Shown here piece after piece: positions 1 to 4,665 of a stretch of 5,117 bases of DNA. The DNA comes from Thermoplasmata archaeon (GTDB taxonomy: Archaea; Thermoplasmatota; Thermoplasmata; UBA10834), in the NCBI GenBank assembly GCA_013329135.1, contig DUKU01000050.1, positions 1 through 5,117 of the forward strand, in the 5' to 3' direction. Every line of letters begins with the position of its first letter. Within the stretch, counting starts at the first letter, position 1. The notes beneath the pieces were generated by a model, which saw nothing but the letters and a program-made list of their open reading frames with translations, searched no databases and had not been told where the DNA came from. Made by a program: the position numbers and the translations under genes.

Positions 1-51
1 CTGCACGACGAGCTGGACAGGACCGCGCTGGATGACTGCGGCGAGAAGTGA
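1..51 (+). CDS. 3' end of an unidentified gene (partial)
   Basis: Reading from base 1 gives sixteen codons (LHDELDRTALDDCGEK) and then TGA at 49-51. The acidic, charged tail and the many codons ending in G or C resemble the other genes here, so this is probably the C-terminus of a protein that begins left of the window. Sixteen residues are too few to name a family. The frame starting at base 2 is also open here, so the call is tentative. The stop lies just before the TATA box of the next gene, which suggests that the next gene has its own promoter. Confidence 0.4.
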   Translation: MHDELDRTALDDCGEK

Positions 52-56
52 TAGCG

Positions 57-64
57 TTTATATC
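57..64 (+). promoter_or_regulatory. TATA box for the Hjc-like gene
   Basis: TTTATATC is centred about 33 bases before the ATG at 93. Archaeal TATA boxes usually sit about 26-27 bases before the transcription start, so RNA would begin within a few bases of the ATG. No Shine-Dalgarno sequence precedes the ATG, which fits a nearly leaderless message. The string TTATATCCCG recurs in the promoter of the exporter gene at 1494-1503. Confidence 0.6.
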
Positions 65-92
65 CCGCTAGCCACATACATACCTGAACGCG

Positions 93-608
93 ATGGGAAA
101 GATTTTTGAGCGTGAGCTCAAGGGCATCCTGAATGCCAATGAGGACGTCCTGGCCAGGGTCACGAAGACCTGCGACGCGATGGAACGGATGGGCTACCTC
201 AGGATCCGGGAGAAGCCGTTCATGGTCGTCAGAGGCGCAGGGTCCCTGGGAGTGGACCTGGTCGCGATCAGCGCGGGCCTCTCGCTCCCGATCGAGGTCA
301 AGAGCTCGACGAGCGATGTCCTCAGGTTCAGCAGGAACGAGAAGCTGGCGATCCAGGCCCAAGAGATGATAGACGATTGCAGGAGGGTCGGGCTGATGCC
401 AATCTACGCCTTCCGTTACAAGAGGCAGCGCGGCGACGCGTGGAGGATATTCACACTGGACGTGGGACCACTGAACGGCAGGCTCAAGCCAGTGTACCAG
501 AGGCTCCCGAAGATCATGCCCTCGAAGGAAGGCAATCTGATAATGCGCTGGAATGACGGAATGCCGCTCAGCAGGTTCATAGACTACGTAGTTGCGCTGC
601 AATCGTGA
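93..608 (+). CDS. hjc: Hjc-type archaeal Holliday junction resolvase, variant with N-terminal insertion
   Basis: Hjc is a dimeric nuclease that cuts four-way DNA junctions during recombination and repair. The nuclease core is visible: FERELK at 5-10, VVRGAGS at 45-51, VDLVA at 54-58 and PIEVK at 66-70. The residues R47, D55, E68 and K70 have the same spacing as the catalytic Arg25, Asp33, Glu46 and Lys48 of Pyrococcus Hjc as I recall it, and E6-R7 match Glu9-Arg10. After the core, a helix and a strand (about 83-110) and a closing G-x-x-L-S-x-F segment also follow the family. Two things differ. The stretch between E6 and R47 is about 25 residues longer than in the short family members, and the protein is 171 residues against roughly 120-135. 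The ATG at 93 is well placed behind a TATA box. The fold assignment is strong. Whether it is the cell's main Hjc or a related nuclease is inferred. Confidence 0.82.
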   Translation: MGKIFERELKGILNANEDVLARVTKTCDAMERMGYLRIREKPFMVVRGAGSLGVDLVAISAGLSLPIEVKSSTSDVLRFSRNEKLAIQAQEMIDDCRRVGLMPIYAFRYKRQRGDAWRIFTLDVGPLNGRLKPVYQRLPKIMPSKEGNLIMRWNDGMPLSRFIDYVVALQS

Positions 609-656
609 GAAAAAAGCGAGAGAGAGAATGCTGCCATCCCCTTGGTCGTCTGGATG

Positions 657-663
657 TTTATAG
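657..663 (+). promoter_or_regulatory. distal TATA-like box before rubrerythrin
   Basis: TTTATAG lies 95-101 bases before the GTG start of rubrerythrin. If used, RNA would begin near 687 and carry a leader of about 70 bases, and the start would lie between the two arms of the inverted repeat at 669-706. It is the better TATA match of the two candidates for this gene, but the long leader would be unlike the other promoters here. Confidence 0.35.
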
Positions 664-668
664 CGCGC

Positions 669-706
669 AGTCGCAGCAATCGGATTTGAGTATCAGGTCT
701 GCGACT
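669..706. repeat. 8-bp inverted repeat upstream of rubrerythrin
   Basis: AGTCGCAG at 669-676 is the exact reverse complement of CTGCGACT at 699-706, with 22 bases between. It lies just downstream of the distal TATA-like box, where a regulator would sit to block or control initiation. It could be an operator or chance. It is less likely to be an RNA hairpin, because the left arm would precede the transcription start. Confidence 0.35.
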
Positions 707-728
707 AGTCCAGGCAGTTCGCGGATTC

Positions 729-736
729 TTTGATAT
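729..736 (+). promoter_or_regulatory. proximal TATA-like box for rubrerythrin
   Basis: TTTGATAT is centred about 25-26 bases before the GTG at 758, which would place the RNA start exactly at the start codon. The lack of a Shine-Dalgarno sequence before the GTG supports a leaderless message. The box itself is imperfect, with an internal G, so it competes with the better box at 657-663. Confidence 0.4.
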
Positions 737-757
737 CTGAGAAGCGCATTCGCTCCC

Positions 758-1309
758 GTGAGTGGTATCTTGAGCAGGACGGAAGAGAATCTTAAGGCTG
801 CGCTCGCGGGAGAGACCGAGGCCAGGGCCAAGTATGTGAAATGGGCCAGTGCCGCCAACAAGGAAGGTCACCAGGCGATCGGGAAGATATTCGAGGAGAC
901 TGCAGAGAACGAGTACGAGCACTCCGACGTGATCATGAAGCTCCTCAAGATGTCCGGCACGACCGAGGAGAACCTGAAGAAGGCGGTCGCAGGGGAGACT
1001 CACGAATGGACCAAGATGTATCCCGAGTTCGCCGAGGTCGCGCGCAAGGAGGGCAACGAGGCGGCTGCCAAGTTCTTCGAGCACGTCATAAGCATCGAGC
1101 ATCACCACGCGAAACGGTACCAGCTCCTGCTCGACAGGCTGAAGGACGGATCCCTGTACAAGTCCGACGAGGAGGAAGTCTGGTTCTGCACCAACTGCGG
1201 GTACATGCACAAGGGCAAGGAGGCGCCAGAAACATGCCCGAACTGCCAGCACCCGCTTGGATACTTCAAGAGGATCTGCGACACGGACTACGACGGTTTC
1301 GAACTGTGA
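758..1309 (+). CDS. rbr: rubrerythrin (peroxide-reducing diiron protein)
   Basis: Rubrerythrin is a cytoplasmic protein of anaerobes that reduces hydrogen peroxide to water, with electrons passing from a rubredoxin-like iron to a diiron site. Both domains are complete in 183 residues. The four-helix ferritin-like part carries the expected ligands: E19, E52-x-x-H55, E80 and E83, and E114-x-x-H117. The rubredoxin-like end holds C144-x-x-C147 and C160-x-x-C163. About 14 residues follow the usual HPxxYF ending and contain one extra cysteine, C174. The GTG at 758 gives the normal family N-terminus (TEENLKAALAGE). An in-frame TGA at 731-733 limits any longer start, and no ATG or GTG lies between. 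It stands alone, with its own promoter and a terminator behind it, as expected for an oxidative-stress gene. The electron donor is not encoded in this window. Confidence 0.95.
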   Translation: MSGILSRTEENLKAALAGETEARAKYVKWASAANKEGHQAIGKIFEETAENEYEHSDVIMKLLKMSGTTEENLKKAVAGETHEWTKMYPEFAEVARKEGNEAAAKFFEHVISIEHHHAKRYQLLLDRLKDGSLYKSDEEEVWFCTNCGYMHKGKEAPETCPNCQHPLGYFKRICDTDYDGFEL

Positions 1310-1316
1310 AGGTTCT

Positions 1317-1361
1317 GGCCGGCACGGGCGCTAAGGCCCGTGCTGGCCTTCGTTTCTTCTC
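1317..1361 (+). terminator. hairpin terminator after rubrerythrin
   Basis: Bases 1317-1329 pair with 1336-1348 as a 13-bp, very GC-rich stem with one G-U pair and a 6-base loop. A pyrimidine- and T-rich run follows (1349-1361). The stem starts 7 bases after the rubrerythrin stop. Archaea mainly stop on T-rich tracts and do not strictly need a hairpin, but this arrangement looks like an intrinsic terminator and would also protect the mRNA end. Confidence 0.7.
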
Positions 1362-1493
1362 GAGCGATTCAGCACTCATAGGGCTCATCATGGGTCCATG
1401 GGACCTCAGCTGACCCTCTTCTCATCACGCTCGGCTCGTAAGCGCACTGCCAGTATTTTTACCCAGCCCCATGGCTCGCATGCGGCGCACGGG
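1362..1493. other. intergenic region with short dyads, no gene seen
   Basis: No convincing gene lies here. Visible elements are GGTCC-ATG-GGACC (1393-1405), the palindrome TCAGCTGA (1406-1413) and a GGGTC/GACCC pair (1392-1396 with 1412-1416), plus a T-rich stretch at 1454-1460. These could be a regulator site or a small folded RNA ending in the T tract, but no promoter for such an RNA is clear. Short ATG-started frames crossing the region have no family features. Confidence 0.3.
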
Positions 1494-1500
1494 TTATATC
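1494..1500 (+). promoter_or_regulatory. TATA box for the exporter gene
   Basis: TTATATC begins 29 bases before the GTG at 1523, at the distance expected for a leaderless or nearly leaderless message. It shares the ten bases TTATATCCCG with the Hjc promoter. This spacing also supports GTG 1523 as the true start. Confidence 0.6.
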
Positions 1501-1522
1501 CCGGCTTGCTCGTTCAGGGTGC

Positions 1523-2164
1523 GTGGACCCGATCACTCAGAACATCTGGGTTTTCTTCGGGATGGCTGTCGTCATCTCGTTCTCCGGCGTGATGATGCCA
1601 GGGCCCGTGCTCGCAGCGACGATCGCCAAGGGATACCGGGACGAGAGGGCGGGCATCAAGATAGCCTTGGGCCACGGGCTGATCGAGTTCCCGCTCATGG
1701 CCCTGATCGTCCTCAGCCTCGGGTTCGTGTTCGAGGACGAACGGATCATGCTGGCCATCGGCCTCGTGGGTGGCGCGCTGCTCGTGTTCATGGGGGCCAT
1801 GATGGTGCGAGCGAGGAAGGAGATCGCCGTCACGGGCAAGGATTCCCTGCCTGAGAGCGCGCTGGCGGCCGGGGCGTTGACGACCTCGGTGAACCCGTAC
1901 TTCTTCCTCTGGTGGGCCACGGTCGGCGCGCTCCTGATATTCACGGCAGAGGAGTTCGGGGCGATCGTGGTCGTCGCGTTCGCCATCATCCACTGGAGCT
2001 GCGACCTTGCGTGGTACTCGTTCACGTCCTTCGCGGTCTTCAGGAGCAGACACCTCTGGACGCCGCTGGTGCACGAGGTGGTCTTCGGGACGTGCGGGGC
2101 GCTCATGGTAGTCTTCGGAGCGTACTTCATCCTGGGCCCGCTGTCGGAGATCGCGTCGCAGTGA
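1523..2164 (+). CDS. LysE/RhtB-family membrane exporter
   Basis: This is a 213-residue, very hydrophobic protein of the LysE/RhtB superfamily, whose known members export amino acids such as lysine, threonine or homoserine. Family marks are the PGP motif at 26-28 near the end of the first membrane helix, a glycine-rich GHG (50-52) opening the second, and NPYFFLWW (124-131) in the fourth. About six membrane segments can be seen, roughly at 9-33, 46-70, 76-96, 117-142, 145-170 and 184-206, with a charged loop at 96-112. That is the usual length and layout. The substrate cannot be told from sequence, and no biosynthetic gene or dedicated regulator sits beside it. The GTG start is supported by the TATA box at 1494 and gives a normal N-terminus. 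The gene runs toward nadA and stops 6 bases before the nadA stop codon. Confidence 0.88.
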   Translation: MDPITQNIWVFFGMAVVISFSGVMMPGPVLAATIAKGYRDERAGIKIALGHGLIEFPLMALIVLSLGFVFEDERIMLAIGLVGGALLVFMGAMMVRARKEIAVTGKDSLPESALAAGALTTSVNPYFFLWWATVGALLIFTAEEFGAIVVVAFAIIHWSCDLAWYSFTSFAVFRSRHLWTPLVHEVVFGTCGALMVVFGAYFILGPLSEIASQ

Positions 2165-2170
2165 CCGCGC

Positions 2171-3076
2171 CTAGCGTCCGGCCCGTAGCATCCGTTCAAG
2201 CGGGACCCTCGCCTTCCGGATGAGGTCCGCTGGCAGCTCTATCTTGTGCTGCGTCTTGACCAGGGAGTCGCGCACATTCTCCAGCGTTATCTCACGCATG
2301 TTGGGGCATGTGGCGTTGGGCACATCGTAGAACACCTTGCCCGGCGCCTCCTTCCTGAGCCTGTGGAGCATGTTCGACTCGGTCCCTATTATGAACTCCC
2401 TCTTGGGGGAGCTCGTGACGTGTTTGATGATGCCCTCCGTGGAATATGCGAAGTCGGCCATCTCAATCACTTCTGGTGTGCACTCCGGGTGCACCAGGAT
2501 CTCGGCCGCCGGATGCTGCTCCCTGAGCGTCTCAAGGTCAGCCACCTTGATGCCCATGTGAGTGGGACAGTAACCTGGCCAGAAGACTATCTCCTTGTCC
2601 TTGACGAACCTCTGGACATACAAGCCCAGGTTCGTGTCCGGGACGAATATGATCTTGGAATCCTCAAGGGACTGGACTATCTTGACCGCGTTGGCGGAAG
2701 TGCAGCAGATGTCGCTCTCGGCCTTGACATCCGCGCTCGTGTTCACATAGGAAACGACCGGGGCGCCTGGATGCTCGGCCTTCAGCTCCCGGAGGCCCTT
2801 AACATCCACCATGCCGGCCATAGGGCACTTGGACTTCAGGTTGGGGTGGAGCACTATCTTCTCAGGGTTCAGTATCTTCGCGGACTCCGCCATGAAGTCC
2901 ACGCCGCAGAACACTATGATCCTGGCCTTGGTCTTGCTCGCCTGGACGGACAGGCCGTACGAATCTCCGAGAAAGTCCGATATCTCCTGGACCTCCTTCC
3001 GCTGGTAGTTGTGGCCCAGAATCACAGCGTTCTTCTCTTCCTTCAGCCTGAGGATCTCATTCTGGAGGGTGTCCAT
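2171..3076 (-). CDS. nadA: quinolinate synthase NadA
   Basis: NadA condenses iminoaspartate with dihydroxyacetone phosphate to quinolinate, the precursor of NAD, using an oxygen-sensitive [4Fe-4S] cluster. The 301-residue protein matches the family in length and in its three-fold layout. The three cluster cysteines are C84 (SKCPMAG), C170 (GYCPTH) and C257 (ATCPNM), nearly the same numbers as in the Pyrococcus enzyme. Substrate-site motifs are GHNYQ (21-25), YVNTSA (110-115), HPEC (196-199), STEG (212-215) and GTES (231-234). The ATG at 3076 gives the expected N-terminus and lies about 34 bases from a TATA-like box. No Shine-Dalgarno sequence precedes it, so the message is probably leaderless. 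The partner genes nadC and an aspartate oxidase or dehydrogenase are not in the window. It is divergent from the kor operon and convergent with the exporter. Confidence 0.97.
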   Translation of the reverse strand: MDTLQNEILRLKEEKNAVILGHNYQRKEVQEISDFLGDSYGLSVQASKTKARIIVFCGVDFMAESAKILNPEKIVLHPNLKSKCPMAGMVDVKGLRELKAEHPGAPVVSYVNTSADVKAESDICCTSANAVKIVQSLEDSKIIFVPDTNLGLYVQRFVKDKEIVFWPGYCPTHMGIKVADLETLREQHPAAEILVHPECTPEVIEMADFAYSTEGIIKHVTSSPKREFIIGTESNMLHRLRKEAPGKVFYDVPNATCPNMREITLENVRDSLVKTQHKIELPADLIRKARVPLERMLRAGR

Positions 3077-3105
3077 CGTCTCGACAACGAGTTAATAAGA
3101 AGTCC

Positions 3106-3115
3106 GTATTAATCC
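3106..3115 (-). promoter_or_regulatory. TATA-like box for nadA
   Basis: On the - strand this reads GGATTAATAC and is centred about 34 bases before the nadA ATG, compatible with RNA starting about 7 bases ahead of the codon. A second AT-rich string, TTATTAAC at 3091-3098, is only about 18 bases away and too close for a leaderless start. The AAGAAGTCCG repeat lies between and partly inside the two. Confidence 0.45.
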
Positions 3116-3130
3116 TTTCCCAAGCACATA

Positions 3131-3145
3131 CGACCGGCCGACCGG
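3131..3145. repeat. short tandem CGACCGG repeat
   Basis: CGACCGG is present at 3131-3137 and 3139-3145, one base apart, inside the divergent nadA/kor region. It is a GC-rich patch in an otherwise AT-leaning spacer. Its function is unknown and it may be incidental. Confidence 0.25.
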
Positions 3146-3153
3146 GTCCCACA

Positions 3154-3256
3154 TTATGTCAATGTTCTGTTTTCCGCAATTTGACGGTGAATCTGACAAG
3201 AAGTCCGCACATGCGCTGGTGAAGCTGGTAGCGAATTCGTTTATGTCAAGAACATT
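3154..3256. repeat. TTATGTCAA direct repeat with flanking AATGTTCT/AGAACATT inverted repeat
   Basis: TTATGTCAA occurs at 3154-3162 and 3241-3249. Overlapping the ends of these copies, AATGTTCT (3161-3168) is the exact reverse complement of AGAACATT (3249-3256). The downstream pair ends right before the likely kor TATA box, where a bound protein would affect transcription-factor-B contact. TGTCA also appears inverted at 3194-3198. This looks like a cluster of binding sites for an unknown regulator. Confidence 0.4.
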
Positions 3257-3257
3257 C

Positions 3258-3264
3258 AAATATC
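3258..3264 (+). promoter_or_regulatory. TATA-like box for the kor operon
   Basis: AAATATC is centred about 32 bases before the ATG at 3293, similar to the other promoters here. TTTATG at 3240-3245 is an alternative that would give a leader of roughly 23 bases. There is no strong Shine-Dalgarno sequence before the ATG, which favours the closer box and a nearly leaderless message. Confidence 0.45.
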
Positions 3265-3292
3265 GTACTCCCGATGGCGCGGGAAGAGCACG

Positions 3293-3538
3293 ATGAGGAC
3301 AGTCATAGACCTGAAGTACTGCAAAGGATGCAACATATGCGTCTACATCTGCCCCAAGAAATGCTACTCCAAAGGGGCGGACATATCCGAACGCGGCTAC
3401 TTCGCAGCGGTCGTCAGCTCACCCGAGAGCTGTTACAACTGGAAGCGTGAGGGGAAGCTCATATGCGAACTGTGCACGCTCAGTTGCCCTGATCAGGCCA
3501 TATCGTGGAAGCCAGAGGAAGAGGAGGCTAAGAAGTGA
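3293..3538 (+). CDS. korD: 2-oxoacid:ferredoxin oxidoreductase delta (ferredoxin-like) subunit, KorD type
   Basis: This small 81-residue iron-sulfur protein should pass electrons from the oxoacid oxidoreductase core to ferredoxin. The first cluster motif is regular: C10-x2-C13-x2-C16-x3-C20-P. The second is stretched: C47 is followed by ten residues, then C58-x2-C61-x3-C65-P, whereas a standard 2x[4Fe-4S] ferredoxin has two residues at that first gap. All eight cysteines are therefore present, and C24 is an extra one. A loop (about 25-46) with a conserved-looking RGYF separates the motifs, and the tail is acidic and lysine-rich. It is first in the operon and overlaps the alpha gene by four bases, which supports the delta-subunit role. 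That it binds two clusters is inferred. A second cluster of different geometry, or none, is possible. Confidence 0.82.
   Translation: MRTVIDLKYCKGCNICVYICPKKCYSKGADISERGYFAAVVSSPESCYNWKREGKLICELCTLSCPDQAISWKPEEEEAKK
3521..3527 (+). promoter_or_regulatory. ribosome binding site for korA
   Basis: GAGGAGG ends 7 bases before the GTG at 3535 and matches the archaeal 16S rRNA tail. It supports GTG as the korA start even though that codon overlaps the korD stop, and it contrasts with the first genes of transcripts here, which lack such sites. Confidence 0.7.
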
Positions 3539-4665
3539 CGCTCGCCCCAGGTGAGTATTTCGTCCAGGGGAACGAGGCGTGCACGGAGGCCTCGATCACG
3601 GCAGGCCTGAAGTTCTTCGCAGGGTATCCGATCACGCCCTCGACTGAGATAGCCGAGGGGCTTGCAAGAAGGCTCCCAGAGGTCGGCGGGTCCTTCCTCC
3701 AGATGGAGGACGAGATCGCATGTATATCCGCCGTCGTCGGCGCTTCATGGGGCGGCGCGAAATCGATGACCGCCACATCCGGACCCGGGTTCTCGCTCAT
3801 GCAGGAGACCATAGGGTACGCGGCGATGACGGAGACGCCCATGGTCATCGTGAACGTCATGAGGGGCGGACCGTCCACTGGACAGCCCACGAGGGCGTCC
3901 CAGGGCGACATGATGGCCACGAAGTGGGGGTCCCACGGCGACTACCAGGTGATAGCATTCGCTCCTGCCAGTGTGCAGGAGATGTTCGACCTGACGATCA
4001 AGGCGTTCAACTACTCCGAGAAGTACAGGGTCCCGACGTTCCTGCTCTCCGATGCCGAGATAGGCCACATGCGGGGCCTCCTCACAATCCCGAGCAACAT
4101 CAAGGTCGTCAACAGGAAGGAGATGGGTATCCGAAGGATGGACGAGGCCTACGACGTCCCGGACGACATCGTCCCGCCGTTCCCGACATTCGGCAAGGGG
4201 CACAAAGCGGCGGTCTCAGGCATGACCCACCGGCCCGATGCTAGGATCGAGCCCGAGGACCCGCAGGTGCATTCAGACCTGGTCCGGAGGCTCAACGACA
4301 AGATCGTCAGGAACAGGAAGGACATAAACAAGTGGGACCTCCTGTGCCCCGACTCGAAACACATGATCATATCATATGGCTCTGCATCGTTCGGCGCGCG
4401 CGAGGTGGCCGCGGCCGACGACAGGATCGGCCTCTTGAGGCTCAAGACCGTCTGGCCGCTGCCCGAGGAACCCATCAGGGAGGTCGCGAGCAAGGCGGAC
4501 CACATCCTCGTGTGCGAGATGAACCTGGGTCAGATGTTCTGGGACATCAAGAGGGTCGCGCTCGAGGCCGGCTGCAAGAAGATCGAGCTGCTCACCAAGA
4601 TAGGCGGGGACCCGCCGACCCCTGGAGAGGTCAGGCACAAGCTCAGGGAGATGGGGGCGATCTGA
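3535..4665 (+). CDS. korA: 2-oxoglutarate:ferredoxin oxidoreductase alpha subunit (KorA)
   Basis: KorA pairs with KorB to oxidise a 2-oxoacid, most likely 2-oxoglutarate, with CoA to an acyl-CoA, CO2 and reduced ferredoxin. In anaerobes it often works in reverse to make 2-oxoglutarate for glutamate. The 376 residues are full family length. The N-terminal domain (about 8-190) has GNEAC (12-16), YPITPSTE (31-38), QMEDE (56-60, with the acid expected to contact thiamine pyrophosphate), SGPG (82-85) and RGGPSTGQP (110-118). A linker of about 60 residues leads to the C-terminal transketolase-like domain (about 275-376), with the WPLPEE segment (307-312) and a final KIGGDPPTP run. Translation starts at GTG overlapping the korD stop as GTGA, behind a good ribosome binding site, so synthesis is probably coupled. 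Substrate choice (2-oxoglutarate or another oxoacid) is inferred from resemblance to Kor proteins. Confidence 0.93.
   Translation: MTLAPGEYFVQGNEACTEASITAGLKFFAGYPITPSTEIAEGLARRLPEVGGSFLQMEDEIACISAVVGASWGGAKSMTATSGPGFSLMQETIGYAAMTETPMVIVNVMRGGPSTGQPTRASQGDMMATKWGSHGDYQVIAFAPASVQEMFDLTIKAFNYSEKYRVPTFLLSDAEIGHMRGLLTIPSNIKVVNRKEMGIRRMDEAYDVPDDIVPPFPTFGKGHKAAVSGMTHRPDARIEPEDPQVHSDLVRRLNDKIVRNRKDINKWDLLCPDSKHMIISYGSASFGAREVAAADDRIGLLRLKTVWPLPEEPIREVASKADHILVCEMNLGQMFWDIKRVALEAGCKKIELLTKIGGDPPTPGEVRHKLREMGAI

Larger units (their letters stand above)
3097..3207. repeat. 10-bp direct repeat AAGAAGTCCG (two copies)
   Basis: AAGAAGTCCG occurs at 3097-3106 and again at 3198-3207 in the nadA/kor divergent region. 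The first copy abuts the likely nadA TATA box. A 10-base repeat is not expected by chance in about 200 bases, so these may be regulator sites, though two copies are weak proof. Confidence 0.4.

Noticed and set aside
584..1252. A 222-codon open frame on the - strand opposite rubrerythrin
   Set aside because: The + strand frame encodes every rubrerythrin metal ligand, and the antisense product looks like a random hydrophobic and charged mix with no recognisable domain.
93..2164. The resolvase, rubrerythrin and exporter as one operon or functional system
   Set aside because: Gaps of 149 and 213 bases, separate TATA boxes and a strong terminator after rubrerythrin argue for independent transcription, and the functions are unrelated.
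2246..3112. A 288-codon open frame on the + strand opposite nadA
   Set aside because: It lies almost entirely antisense to a clear NadA gene, and its translation has no family motifs. Long antisense frames are common in GC-rich genes with a biased third codon position.
3274..3292. ATG at 3274 as an alternative start for the delta subunit gene
   Set aside because: It is 19 bases upstream and therefore out of frame with the cysteine-rich protein.
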